Shown: positions 48,064 to 56,760 of the stretch, in pieces
Position numbering within the stretch: the first letter of the stretch is position 1
Layout: each line of letters opens with the position of its first letter
DNA from: an uncultured Rhizobium sp.
Lineage (GTDB): Bacteria; Pseudomonadota; Alphaproteobacteria; Rhizobiales; Rhizobiaceae
Assembly (NCBI GenBank): GCA_945952415.1
Contig: CAMFIF010000002.1
Location: forward strand, 267,119-331,118
Length of the DNA: 64,000 bases
Direction of reading: 5' to 3'
Translations under genes and position numbers: made by a program
The notes under the pieces: model-generated
Database searches by the model: none
Seen by the model: only the letters and a program-made list of their open reading frames with translations
Told to the model about the DNA's origin: nothing

Positions 48064-48093
48064 TTGCTTTATGTTTGATATTAGGCTTATATG
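48064..48093 (+). promoter_or_regulatory. Promoter-like elements of the sRNA candidate
   Basis: TTGCTT (48064-48069) and TATATG (48088-48093), 18 bp apart, lie in a locally AT-rich stretch and would start a transcript near 48100. Spacing and match are moderate. Confidence 0.45.
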
Positions 48094-48098
48094 AATTA

Positions 48099-48187
48099 TT
48101 GTCGTTCCCGCGCGGTGAGGGGTCGCCGCGTCAGGGAGACAGGCGTCTCGTCGCCCTCTCATGGCTGCGGCGAGACGCCTTTTTTGT
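48099..48187 (+). ncRNA. Candidate small noncoding RNA with intrinsic terminator
   Basis: An 85-90 nt plus-strand segment between a promoter-like pair and a strong terminator. It folds into a 5' hairpin (CGGCG-type stem, CGCGG 48111-48115 with CCGCG 48126-48130), then a terminator stem GGCGTCTCGTCGC (48142-48154) pairing with GCGGCGAGACGCC (48167-48179) with one G-U, a 12-nt loop, then T6 (48180-48185). No ORF with a ribosome site is present. The neighbouring HAD gene is transcribed away from it, so the terminator serves no known gene. The family is not recognised. Confidence 0.6.
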
Positions 48188-48200
48188 CCGTACCATGCGA

Positions 48201-48396
48201 GATCCGTGCCGGCCTCGCCCGAACATGTGATGTTCCGACAGACCTGGGCTTTGACGCTCGCCGTGCCAATGGTCCGTGCGGGCCTCAACCGAACATGACT
48301 TGTTCGGGTAGACCGGCCCTTCGCCAGCTCCTTTTGACGGTGGTCCGTGCGGGCCTCACCCGAACATTACATGTTCGGGTAGACCGGCCCTTCGCC
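48201..48396. repeat. Tandem 70-bp repeats derived from the ETF-QO 3' end
   Basis: Three copies start at 48201, 48271 and 48342 with a period of 70-71 bp. Each has GGTCCGTGCGGGCCTC or a variant, then a dyad like CCGAACAT-N3-ATGTTCGG, then GTAGACCGGCCCTTCGCC. The third copy overlaps the ETF-QO stop codon and encodes its final residues GEGPVYPNM; copies one and two are decayed versions downstream of the stop. Each hairpin could terminate or stabilise the ETF-QO message. Confidence 0.8.
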
Positions 48397-50031
48397 ACCT
48401 TGGGGAACAGTCCAGTTGATGTTCTGGTTTGGGTCCTTGATGTCGCAGGTCTTGCAGTGCACGCAGTTCTGGGCGTTGATGACGAAGGTCGGCTTGCCGT
48501 CCTTTTCCACCCATTCGTAGACGCCCGCCGGGCAGTAGCGGTTCGACGGACCGGCATAGACGTCCAGTTCCGAAGTCTTCTGCAGTTCCGGATTGAGAAG
48601 CTTCAGGTGGATCGGCTGGTCTTCCTCATGGTTGGTGTTCGACAGGAACACGGAGGAGAGGCGGTCGAAGGTCAGCACGCCATCCGGCTTCGGATAATCG
48701 ATCTTCTTGTGCCTGGCCGCCGGCTCCAGCGAGGCCGCGTCCGTCTTGCCATGCTTCAGTGTGCCGAAGAGCGAGGCGCCGAACAGCTGGTTCGTCCACA
48801 TGTCGATGCCGCCGAGCGCGACGCCGATGGCGGTGCCGAACTTCGACCAGAGCGGCTTGACGTTGCGCACCCGCTTCAGGTCCTTGCCGATATCGGTGTT
48901 GCGCCATTCGTTCTCGATTTCCACCGGTTCGTCATTGGCGCGACCGGCGGCGATGGCTTCCGCCAGCTTGTCGGCGGCGAGCATGCCCGACAGAACCGCA
49001 TTGTGCGACCCCTTGATGCGGGGAACGTTGACGAAGCCGGCCGAGCAGCCGATCAGCGCGCCGCCGGGGAAGGAGAGCTTCGGCACCGACTGGTAACCGC
49101 CCTCGGTGATGGCGCGGGCGCCGTAGGACAGGCGCTTGCCGCCTTCGAAGGTGCCGCGGATCGCCGGATGGGTCTTGAAGCGCTGGAATTCCTCGAAGGG
49201 ATAGAGATAGGGGTTCTTGTAGTTGAGGTGGATGACGAAGCCGACCGCCACCATGTTGTCTTCCAGATGATAGAGGAAGGAGCCGCCGCCCGTCTTCATG
49301 TCCAGCGGCCAGCCGAAGGAGTGCTGCACGAGGCCCGGCTTGTGGTTCTCCGGCTTCACCTGCCACAGTTCCTTGATGCCGATGCCGAACTTCTGCGGCT
49401 CGCGGCCTTCGGAGAGCTTGTATTTCGCTATCAGTTCCTTGGCGAGCGACCCGCGCACGCCTTCCGAGATCAGCGTGTACTTGCCGAGGAGGGCCATGCC
49501 GCGGGTATAGTTCGGGCCGGGCTCGCCATCGCGGCCCACGCCCATGTCGCCGGTGGCGACGCCGATGACGGCGCCTTCCTCGTTGTAGAGCACTTCGGCG
49601 GCGGCAAAGCCCGGATAGATTTCCACGCCCAGCTCTTCCGCCTTGGTGGCGAGCCAGCGACAGACATTGCCGAGAGAGACGATGTAGTTGCCGTGATTGT
49701 TCATCAGCGGCGGCATGAAGGCATTCGGCAGGCGGATGGAGCCGGCCGGGCCCAGGAACAGGAAGTGATCGTCGGTCACCTCGGTCTTGAAGGGATGGCC
49801 CTCCTCCTCGCGCCAGCCGGGCAGCAGGCGGTCGATGCCAACCGGATCGACGACGGCGCCGGACAGGATATGGGCGCCGACTTCGGCCCCCTTTTCAAGC
49901 ACCACGACCGAAAGGTCCGGGTTGATCTGCTTCAGGCGAATGGCGGCCGAAAGGCCGGCAGGACCTGCGCCCACGATCACCACGTCGAATTCCATGCTCT
50001 CCCGTTCGGGCAGCTCCATCGCTTCGGTCAT
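48367..50031 (-). CDS. etfD: Electron transfer flavoprotein-ubiquinone oxidoreductase
   Basis: 554-residue inner-membrane flavoprotein passing electrons from ETF to ubiquinone during fatty-acid and amino-acid oxidation. N-terminal FAD motif VVIVGAGPAGLSAAIRLKQI; middle ubiquinone-binding domain; C-terminal 4Fe-4S domain with cysteines in RYCPAGVYEW and CVHCKTCDIKDP. The ATG at 50031 has GGAG upstream; the frame runs further but without family similarity. A LiuR-like dyad lies at 50184. Confidence 0.95.
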   Translation of the reverse strand: MTEAMELPERESMEFDVVIVGAGPAGLSAAIRLKQINPDLSVVVLEKGAEVGAHILSGAVVDPVGIDRLLPGWREEEGHPFKTEVTDDHFLFLGPAGSIRLPNAFMPPLMNNHGNYIVSLGNVCRWLATKAEELGVEIYPGFAAAEVLYNEEGAVIGVATGDMGVGRDGEPGPNYTRGMALLGKYTLISEGVRGSLAKELIAKYKLSEGREPQKFGIGIKELWQVKPENHKPGLVQHSFGWPLDMKTGGGSFLYHLEDNMVAVGFVIHLNYKNPYLYPFEEFQRFKTHPAIRGTFEGGKRLSYGARAITEGGYQSVPKLSFPGGALIGCSAGFVNVPRIKGSHNAVLSGMLAADKLAEAIAAGRANDEPVEIENEWRNTDIGKDLKRVRNVKPLWSKFGTAIGVALGGIDMWTNQLFGASLFGTLKHGKTDAASLEPAARHKKIDYPKPDGVLTFDRLSSVFLSNTNHEEDQPIHLKLLNPELQKTSELDVYAGPSNRYCPAGVYEWVEKDGKPTFVINAQNCVHCKTCDIKDPNQNINWTVPQGGEGPVYPNM

Positions 50032-50183
50032 ACTGTCAGTCTCCACTCGCGGCCGCTCGCGTGGCGGCACGGTCCCCGTCATTCCACTCTCTCTTGGCAA
50101 ATGATAGGTGCCTTGTCGAGCCGGGTTTGCGACGCGAAAGCCTTCATTTTGCCGCATGGAACGGCTCCTTCCCCGCAAAATAT

Positions 50184-50199
50184 TTTACGTTAACGTTCA
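50184..50199. promoter_or_regulatory. LiuR-like dyad upstream of etfD
   Basis: TTTACGTTAACGTTCA, with the palindromic core ACGTTAACGT at 50187-50196, lies 155 bp before etfD. From memory, it resembles the site of MerR-type LiuR regulators of branched-chain amino acid and acyl-CoA catabolism in proteobacteria, a fitting control for ETF-QO. No regulator gene is nearby. Confidence 0.4.
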
Positions 50200-50328
50200 C
50201 GTCAATATTGTTCTGCGGGTCTGCCGTCGCAATGGGGCGCAGCAGCGGGGGCTGCTGGGCTTTCGGCCCTTCGCCTTCTTGCCGGACGGTGGGCGGCGGG
50301 TTAGGGAAGAGTGAAAAAGGAATGCCTC

Positions 50329-51084
50329 ATGCTTCGCGTGCCAAAACCCCTCCCCTGCGATCATGACCGCCGCGGGCGCTATTGCAGCCGGTGCGGGCTG
50401 GAGATCGATCCGCCGCCGCTGACTTTCAGGACCATGGGCACGGAATTTGTGGCAAGCTGGCTGCAGCGGGGCTTTCGCGCCACGGCCTTCGGCCTGCTTC
50501 TGGCGCCCGGACACCAGATCCGCCACTATCTCCTCGAAAACCGCAACCTGCTGGTCAAGCCGGTGAATTATCTGCTGGTCATGTCCGCCTTCCACTACTG
50601 GGTGCTCAGCCTTTACGGCCAGGCGGGTGGCGGGATCGATCCGGCGGCGCTGGGCCTCAGCGATGTGGGGCCGCAGGACAGGGCGGCGGTGGAGGCGGTG
50701 CGCTGGCTCTATGCGAATTTCTACCAGATCGCCCTGCTTCAGGCGGCCGTCACTGCCCTCCTCCTGCGTTATGTCTTCTTCCGCGAGGAGCGGTGGACGC
50801 TGCCCGAATACACGATCGCGATGACCTATATCATGGCGGAAAACCTGCTCATCCAGTCCGTTCTGGCCCTGTGCTTCACGCCCTTCCACCGGGTGCCGTG
50901 GGGCAGCCTGCAATTCGTCGGCGGGGCGGGTTTCACGCTTTTTGCCACGGCCCACTTCCTGGAGGTGAAGTCGGTTGCGTGCTGGCTCCGGGTGGCGTTG
51001 GCGCAGATGCTGGCCGCAATTGCCGGCGTCGCCGCGCTGATCGGGGCGATCCTCGCCTTCGAGTCCTGGGCGGGCACTCTCTAG
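50329..51084 (+). CDS. DUF3667 membrane protein
   Basis: 251 residues. A short zinc-ribbon-like start (CDHDRRGRYCSRCGLEID) is followed by about five membrane helices (RATAFGLLLAPGHQIRHYLL, LLQAAVTALLLRYVFF and others). DUF3667 is of unknown function. AGGA lies 8 bases before the ATG at 50329; a GTG at 50311 is an alternative. Divergent from etfD and 67 bp before the FAD-linked oxidase. Confidence 0.75.
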   Translation: MLRVPKPLPCDHDRRGRYCSRCGLEIDPPPLTFRTMGTEFVASWLQRGFRATAFGLLLAPGHQIRHYLLENRNLLVKPVNYLLVMSAFHYWVLSLYGQAGGGIDPAALGLSDVGPQDRAAVEAVRWLYANFYQIALLQAAVTALLLRYVFFREERWTLPEYTIAMTYIMAENLLIQSVLALCFTPFHRVPWGSLQFVGGAGFTLFATAHFLEVKSVACWLRVALAQMLAAIAGVAALIGAILAFESWAGTL

Positions 51085-51151
51085 ACGAGGCGCTTGAAGC
51101 GGTGCCCGCTTTTGTCATAGCCTCGCGCCGACCCAGCGGACAGGCCCTTTC

Positions 51152-52567
51152 ATGACCGAAGCCGATGCCCAGACCCTTTTCGGCGCTCTTCGCGCCGCCT
51201 TCCCGGCCCTTGCCCTTGTCGGCCCGTCCGATCTTCAGGGCCGGGCGCCCGGCGAACATCCCGCCAATCTCGCCGGTGGCGTCATGGCCCTGCCCGCCTC
51301 GGCGGAGGAGGCGGCTCTGCTCATCCGCTTTGCCCGCGAGAGGAAAGTTCCCGTGGTGGCGCAGGGCGGGCGCACCGGCCTTGTCGGCGGCGGCGTGACG
51401 AAGCCGGGGGAACTCATCCTCTCCACGGCCAGGCTCGACCGCATCGAGGCGATCCATGAAACGGAAATGACCGCCGTCGTCGGGGCGGGCGTGACACTGG
51501 AGGCGCTGCAGGAGCGGCTTCGCCCGCTTGGTCTCACGCCGGGGATCGATCTTGCCGCGCGCGGCAGCGCCACGATCGGCGGCATGGTCTCCACCAATGC
51601 GGGCGGCATTCTCGCCTTCCGCAACGGGGTGATGCGGCACCGCGTCCTCGGGCTCGAGGCCGTGCTGCCGGATGGCTCGGTGCTGTCCGATCTGACCCGG
51701 GTGATCAAGGTTTCGGCGGGGCCGGACCTCAAGCATCTGCTCATCGGGGGCGAAGGTGCCTTCGGCTTCGTCACCCGCGTCGTGCTGAAGCTCGAGCGGC
51801 ACAATCCGGACCGGGCGACGGCACTTGTCGGCCTGCCTTCGGCCCGGCAGGCGCTCGCCCTTGTCGCGGCGCTCCGGGCCATGCCGGCGGTGGAACTGGA
51901 AGGGGCCGAACTGATGTGGCGTGCCTTCTTTGATGACAGCGCCCGAACCCATGGCTTCGATACGGGCTGGCTGACGCCGGAGACGCCCGCCGTGCTGCTG
52001 GTGGAGCTTTCCGGCCCCTCCCCCGAAGCGGCGCGCGATACGCTGGAGGCGGTTCTGGCGGCAGAGTGGGAGAAAACGGGCATCACCTGCGGGCTTGTCG
52101 CCCAGTCGCTAACCCAGCGGCAGGCCTTCTGGCAATTGCGCGAGCAGGCGGATTTCATCTACCGCGAACATCCGGATGCGCCGTCCTTCGACGTCTCCGT
52201 GCCGCCTGGCGAGCTCGATGCCTATGTGGCGGCCTTTCGGGCGCGGCTCAACGCTGCCGATCCGCTTTACGGGGCCTATGTCTACGGGCACATGGCCGAT
52301 GGGAACCTGCATATTTCCGTCACCCACGCGGGTGCCGTTTCCCAAGGGCGGCGGCATGCGATCGAGGCAGCGGTCTATGAGGGCGTGCGCGCGCATGGCG
52401 GCAGCTTTTCCGCCGAGCATGGCATCGGCCTCGAAAAGCGCCATGCCTATCTCACCTATGGCGACCCCGTGAAGCGGGCGATGGCAGACGCCATCAAGCG
52501 GGCGCTCGATCCGGACCTGCTGTTCAACCCCGGCAAGGTGCCCTTTACCGGCCTGCGCGCGGACTGA
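51152..52567 (+). CDS. FAD-linked 2-hydroxyacid dehydrogenase (D-2HGDH/glycolate oxidase family)
   Basis: 471 residues of the VAO/PCMH fold: FAD_binding_4 domain (PVVAQGGRTGLVGGG, MVSTNAGGI, GGEGAFGFVTRV) and C-terminal FAD_oxidase_C domain (YVYGHMADGNLHISVTHAG, SFSAEHGIGLEKR). It oxidises a D-2-hydroxyacid such as D-2-hydroxyglutarate or D-lactate, passing electrons to ETF or quinone. The exact substrate is unclear; ETF-QO nearby is compatible but not proof. Confidence 0.85.
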   Translation: MTEADAQTLFGALRAAFPALALVGPSDLQGRAPGEHPANLAGGVMALPASAEEAALLIRFARERKVPVVAQGGRTGLVGGGVTKPGELILSTARLDRIEAIHETEMTAVVGAGVTLEALQERLRPLGLTPGIDLAARGSATIGGMVSTNAGGILAFRNGVMRHRVLGLEAVLPDGSVLSDLTRVIKVSAGPDLKHLLIGGEGAFGFVTRVVLKLERHNPDRATALVGLPSARQALALVAALRAMPAVELEGAELMWRAFFDDSARTHGFDTGWLTPETPAVLLVELSGPSPEAARDTLEAVLAAEWEKTGITCGLVAQSLTQRQAFWQLREQADFIYREHPDAPSFDVSVPPGELDAYVAAFRARLNAADPLYGAYVYGHMADGNLHISVTHAGAVSQGRRHAIEAAVYEGVRAHGGSFSAEHGIGLEKRHAYLTYGDPVKRAMADAIKRALDPDLLFNPGKVPFTGLRAD

Positions 52568-52606
52568 TACTCACGACCCCTCGGCTCTTTCGAAAAGGAG
52601 AACGTC

Positions 52607-53398
52607 ATGGATCTTGGCCTGTCAGGGAAAAAGGCGCTGGTGCTTGCCTCGTCGCGCGGGCTCGGCGCGGGCATTGCGGCCACGCTGGTGCAGGAGGGTG
52701 CCGATGTCATCCTCTGCGGCCGGAACCGGGAGGAACTGGCGGAGCGCAGCTCGGCGCTCAACCAGGTCGGCCCGGGCCGGGCCTTCTTCACCGAGGCGGA
52801 TCTCTTCGATCCGGGGGTGGTGGATCACCTCGTCACCACGGTCGGGCAGATCTTCGGCGGCACGCTCGATATTCTCGTCAATAATTCCGGCGGCCCGCCG
52901 CCCGGCCAGGCGGCGGATCTCACGCCCGATCTCCTGACCGATCATTTCCATGCCATGGTGTCGCGGCTGATCGCCCTCAGCCTCGCCTTTCTACCGGGCA
53001 TGCGGACGCGCGGCTTCGGCCGTATCCTGACGGTCGCGTCCTCGGGCGTGATCGAGCCCATTCCGGGCCTTGCCCTGTCCAATACGCTCCGGCCCGCACT
53101 GGCCGGCTGGTCGAAGATGCTGGCGTCGGAGGTTGCGGCCGACGGCGTGACCGTCAACATGCTGCTCCCCGGCAGCATTCTCACGGCCCGGCTCAACGAT
53201 CTCGACCGACGGGCGGCGGACCGGTCCGGGCGGAGCATCGAGGCGGTGCGCGCGGAATCGGAAGCCGCCATCCCGGCGGGACGCTACGGCACGGTGGAGG
53301 AATTTGGCGCAACGGCGGCTTTCCTCGTTTCGGAAAAGGCAAGTTACGTCACGGGATCGATGATCCGTTGCGATGGCGGGGCGGCGCGCAGCCTCTGA
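52607..53398 (+). CDS. SDR-family oxidoreductase with altered active site
   Basis: 263 residues with a Rossmann nucleotide-binding start (LVLASSRGLGAGIAATLVQE), NNSGGPPPG and the C-terminal SEKASYVTGSMIRCDGG. The usual Tyr-x3-Lys pair is absent: the segment after VASSGVIEPIPGL reads SNTLRPALAGWSK, with Asn and Arg at those sites. It may be a non-canonical SDR. It follows the FAD-linked oxidase by 39 bp, so they may be cotranscribed. Confidence 0.85.
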   Translation: MDLGLSGKKALVLASSRGLGAGIAATLVQEGADVILCGRNREELAERSSALNQVGPGRAFFTEADLFDPGVVDHLVTTVGQIFGGTLDILVNNSGGPPPGQAADLTPDLLTDHFHAMVSRLIALSLAFLPGMRTRGFGRILTVASSGVIEPIPGLALSNTLRPALAGWSKMLASEVAADGVTVNMLLPGSILTARLNDLDRRAADRSGRSIEAVRAESEAAIPAGRYGTVEEFGATAAFLVSEKASYVTGSMIRCDGGAARSL

Positions 53399-53430
53399 TA
53401 GCCTTCAGCCGGCCTCCCGGCATCTGCCGG

Positions 53431-54564
53431 TCAGCCGGCGCGGGAAAAGCGCGCCGGCGAGAAGGTCACCTCGGTGATCCCTTCCGCTGCAAGCCCTGCC
53501 GGCACGGGCTCGCCACGGACCAGCGCGGCGGCGAGCGCGCCGAGAGCGGGCGAGGTGAGGATGCCGAAGCCGCCCTGCCCTGCAAGCCAGAAGAAGCCCG
53601 GCGCGTCCGGGTCAAATCCGACCACGGGCAGGCGGTCCGGCGAGAAACTGCGCATGCCGGCCCAGGCCTTGGCCACGCGCTTCACGCGAAGGGCGCTGTG
53701 TGACTCCAGGTGATGCACCGCCCAGGCAATGTCGATCTCCTCCGGCTGGACGTCGCCCGGCTCGCAGGGCGTTTCGTCGGCGGGCGAAACGAGAAGGCGG
53801 CCGCCGTCCGGCTTGAAATAGAAGCTGTCGGCGATGTGGTTCAGTTCCGGCAGCCGGGCCGCATCGATGCCGTCAGGCAGGTCGACGAGGATGGCAGTGC
53901 GACGAAGCGGCGTGATGCCGCGCGGGGCGACACCGCCGCGTTCGGCGAGCCGATCCGCCCAGCCGCCAGCGGCATTCACCACGGTTCCTGCATGCAGGCT
54001 GCCCGAGGCGGTCTCGATCCGCCAGCCGTCGCCGTCGCGCTTGAGCGCCTGAACCGGGGATTTCAGGTGGAGCTCGACGCCCGCATGGCGCGCGCCGCGC
54101 AGATAGCCCTGCAACAGGGCATCCGCCTCGATATCCCAGTATTCAGGATCGAAATAGGCAAAGGCGAAACTTGCCGGATCGAGGAAGGGCATGCGGTCCA
54201 CGGCCTCCTCCGGCGTGAGGCGCGTGAGGCCGGGCACCCGGGCGGCGAGCGCGTCGAACTGGCTTTCGAAGAGCGCGGCATCCTCTTCATGACCGATGAC
54301 CAGCCCGCCGCGGGGTATGAGCAGCGGCACCGCGGCAAATCCTTCCGGCGGCTGATCGAAGAAGGGACGCGCGGCGCGGGCGAGTGCGGAGATCGTAGGC
54401 GGATTGTAGTTGAGCACGAACTCGGCCGCCGAGCGGGCGGTTGCGTGATAGCCCGGCTGATCCTCCGCCTCCAGCAAGGCGACCGAGAGTCCCCGGCCGA
54501 GGAAGTAGGCAAGGGACGCCCCCGCAATGCCTGCGCCGACGATTGCAACATCCACCCGGTCCAT
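53431..54564 (-). CDS. DAO-type FAD-dependent oxidoreductase
   Basis: 377 residues. FAD-binding start VDVAIVGAGIAGASLAYFLG, RSAAEFVLNY, and the C-terminal GGFGILTSPALGALAAALV of the D-amino acid/glycine oxidase fold. It probably oxidises an amino acid or secondary amine; no substrate motif is decisive. GGGGAGGGG lies before the ATG at 54564. It is convergent with the SDR gene and in the same direction as the LysR gene, which precedes it by 80 bp. Confidence 0.82.
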   Translation of the reverse strand: MDRVDVAIVGAGIAGASLAYFLGRGLSVALLEAEDQPGYHATARSAAEFVLNYNPPTISALARAARPFFDQPPEGFAAVPLLIPRGGLVIGHEEDAALFESQFDALAARVPGLTRLTPEEAVDRMPFLDPASFAFAYFDPEYWDIEADALLQGYLRGARHAGVELHLKSPVQALKRDGDGWRIETASGSLHAGTVVNAAGGWADRLAERGGVAPRGITPLRRTAILVDLPDGIDAARLPELNHIADSFYFKPDGGRLLVSPADETPCEPGDVQPEEIDIAWAVHHLESHSALRVKRVAKAWAGMRSFSPDRLPVVGFDPDAPGFFWLAGQGGFGILTSPALGALAAALVRGEPVPAGLAAEGITEVTFSPARFSRAG

Positions 54565-54644
54565 CCGATACCCCTCCCCGTTTTCCCGGCGAGGAGTAGG
54601 GCCGATGCGACCCGCTTTCAAATTGATACCCCCAAAGATGGCTA

Positions 54645-55613
54645 TCAATAGGAATAATAGTCTTCGCTGTCCTCGATTTCCTCCGGGAGGAAGGGCGTAT
54701 CGTCCATATGGGCGAGGAAGCGCTGCTCGGCCGCGTTCAGCATGGCTGTGGGATTGGTGATGCGGAAGACTTCGGTGACCGGCAGGTTGTCATAGGGCGG
54801 CAGTTGCCAGAGGCGACCGGCGCGCACCGCAGGGCCGGCGAGATGCACCGGCAGCATGCCGATGCCGATATTGGCGGCGATGAGGCGCAGGACCTCCTCC
54901 ACATGGCTGGAGACGGCGCGGACCTCCTGCCCGAAGGAGCCGAGGGCGCGGACAGCGGTGACGGCGCTCATGTGGGGGCCGCCCAGCATATCGGCCGGAA
55001 AGGCCACATAGGGATCGCCCCGCAGGGCATCGAGGGTGATGCCCCGGATGCCGAAAAGCCGGTGGCCGCGCCCGCAATAGAGCGCATAGCGCTCCCGCTT
55101 GTAGGGCTGGCGGGCGAGCCCCTCCGGAATGACGCCGTCGGAGAGGCCGATCGTGGCGACATTGCGCTCGACGGCGGAGATCACATCCGTGGTGGTCTGG
55201 ATGGTGACGCTGACGGTCACCTTCGGATGGGCGGCGAAGAAGGCCGACAGTTTCCGGTCCCAATGGGGGCTGTGGACATGGCTGACGGAAAAGATGCTGA
55301 CATGGCCGGTCACGTCCTCGCCCGCCTGATCGAGCTGTTCCGGCAGGCGGACGACCGCGGCGAAAATATCCCGGCACTGCCTGTAGAGCCGGTCTCCCGC
55401 CTCGGTGAGGTCGAAGCGGCCGGGACGGCGGTCGATCAGGCGGTGGCCCACGGTTTCCTCCAGCCGCTTCAGCGCCATGCTGACGGCGGGCTGCTGCAGG
55501 AGAAGACGGCTCGCCGCCGCGGTAATCGAGCCCTCCTCCACCACCACGGCAAAGGTGCGCAGCAGATTCCAGTCCAGATTATGGGCGAAGCGCTCGAGGC
55601 GATGCCGGGCCAT
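54645..55613 (-). CDS. LysR-family transcriptional regulator
   Basis: 322 residues: N-terminal winged helix (about 9-70; LLRTFAVVVEEGSITAAASR, QQPAVSMALKRLEE) and a C-terminal effector-binding domain. It is divergent from the amino-acid binding protein and upstream of the DAO oxidase on the same strand, so either could be its target. The start at 55613 has GGAG upstream; the longer frame start lacks support. Ligand unknown. Confidence 0.87.
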   Translation of the reverse strand: MARHRLERFAHNLDWNLLRTFAVVVEEGSITAAASRLLLQQPAVSMALKRLEETVGHRLIDRRPGRFDLTEAGDRLYRQCRDIFAAVVRLPEQLDQAGEDVTGHVSIFSVSHVHSPHWDRKLSAFFAAHPKVTVSVTIQTTTDVISAVERNVATIGLSDGVIPEGLARQPYKRERYALYCGRGHRLFGIRGITLDALRGDPYVAFPADMLGGPHMSAVTAVRALGSFGQEVRAVSSHVEEVLRLIAANIGIGMLPVHLAGPAVRAGRLWQLPPYDNLPVTEVFRITNPTAMLNAAEQRFLAHMDDTPFLPEEIEDSEDYYSY

Positions 55614-55811
55614 GAAACCAACTCCAAAGATATCAACGGAAACAATTCCGACTATCTTCACTATCTATTTCGCTTATGCGCTTTGGGCGCTAGAGTGTCC
55701 AGCATCCTGAGCTGCGCCATGCGGATGGCGGGGCTCGGTTCAGCGCTCCGGCAGGCCAAAACAACCGGCGCCGGATTTTTGATACTGACTTTCATTTGGG
55801 GAACACGGACC

Positions 55812-56588
55812 ATGAAAAAGACACTCGCCGCCCTCGCCCTCGTTGCAGCAGGGTTCTTCACCACGCCTTCGATCGCGGCCGACAAGCTGGTGATCGGCAC
55901 GGAGGGCGCTTATCCGCCCTTCAACAAGATCGAGGCCGATGGCACCATTACCGGCTTCGACGTGGAAATCGGCAAGGCGCTCTGCGCCAAGATGGGGGCC
56001 GAATGCACGGTCGTCGCGCAGGATTGGGATGGCATCATTCCCGGCCTTCTCGCCAAGAAATATGACATGATCATCGCCTCGATGTTCATCACCGAAGAGC
56101 GCAAGAAGCAGGTCTCCTTCACCAATCCCTACTATCTCGCCGCCATGACCCGCGTGGTGCCGAAGGACAGCCCGCTCACCGATTTCAGCCCGGAAGGCCT
56201 GAAGGGCAAGACGATCGGCGCGCAGTCCGGCACCACCCAGGCGGATTACATCACCGCGGTCTATCCCGACTCCGACATCAAGCTCTACCCGACCCAGGAC
56301 GAGGTGAATCTCGACATGGTCAATGGCCGTCTCGACATGCAGGTGGGCGACATGCTGCCGCTGCTGGACTGGACGACCAAGAACAAGGACGGGGAATGCT
56401 GCAAGATCGTCGGCGATCCGATCACCGACAAGAAGTTCGTCGGTGAGGGCGTGGGCATTGCCGTCCGCCAGGAAGACAATGCGCTGCGCGAAAAGCTGAA
56501 CAAGGCGCTCGACGAAATCCGCGCCGACGGCACCTACAAGAAGATCAACGACAAGTTCTTCCCGATCGACATTTACACGATGAAGTAA
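55812..56588 (+). CDS. Amino acid ABC transporter periplasmic binding protein
   Basis: 258 residues of the SBP_bac_3 family. A signal peptide (KKTLAALALVAAGFFTTPSI, cut near IAAD) is followed by KLVIGTEGAYPPFNKIEADG, VAQDWDGIIPGLLAKKYDMI and GKTIGAQSGTTQADYI, matching lysine/arginine/ornithine- or histidine-binding proteins. No permease or ATPase genes are adjacent, so its transporter lies elsewhere. It is divergent from the LysR gene. Confidence 0.88.
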   Translation: MKKTLAALALVAAGFFTTPSIAADKLVIGTEGAYPPFNKIEADGTITGFDVEIGKALCAKMGAECTVVAQDWDGIIPGLLAKKYDMIIASMFITEERKKQVSFTNPYYLAAMTRVVPKDSPLTDFSPEGLKGKTIGAQSGTTQADYITAVYPDSDIKLYPTQDEVNLDMVNGRLDMQVGDMLPLLDWTTKNKDGECCKIVGDPITDKKFVGEGVGIAVRQEDNALREKLNKALDEIRADGTYKKINDKFFPIDIYTMK

Positions 56589-56595
56589 GATGGGG

Positions 56596-56624
56596 CGGGC
56601 GGGATACCCCGCCCGTTTCCTTTC
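56596..56624 (+). terminator. Intrinsic terminator after the binding-protein gene
   Basis: CGGGCGGG (56596-56603) pairs with CCCGCCCG (56608-56615), a perfect 8-bp stem with a 4-nt loop, then TTTCCTTTC. It begins 7 bp past the stop codon. Confidence 0.75.
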
Positions 56625-56760
56625 GAGGGGTCGCGCCGCGCAAGCCCGGCCCCCTTGCCTTCCCGAACCGAACATGGCATCAGGCGCGTCCCTCGCGGGC
56701 AGCGCCTTTCTTTTTTGGCCGCGCCCTTTCCCACCACAGTTGCAACAAGGAGTGACGGGC

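Noticed and set aside
48201..48396. CRISPR-like array
   Set aside because: Only three copies, 70-bp period, and the repeats clearly derive from the etfD 3' end; no spacers or cas genes.
48091..50193. 700-residue open frame on the plus strand over etfD
   Set aside because: Antisense to etfD; its start region overlaps the sRNA candidate and the repeat array, and it shows no family motif.
54708..55811. Plus-strand upstream extension of the amino acid binding protein
   Set aside because: It runs antisense through the LysR gene; the true start with signal peptide is at 55812.
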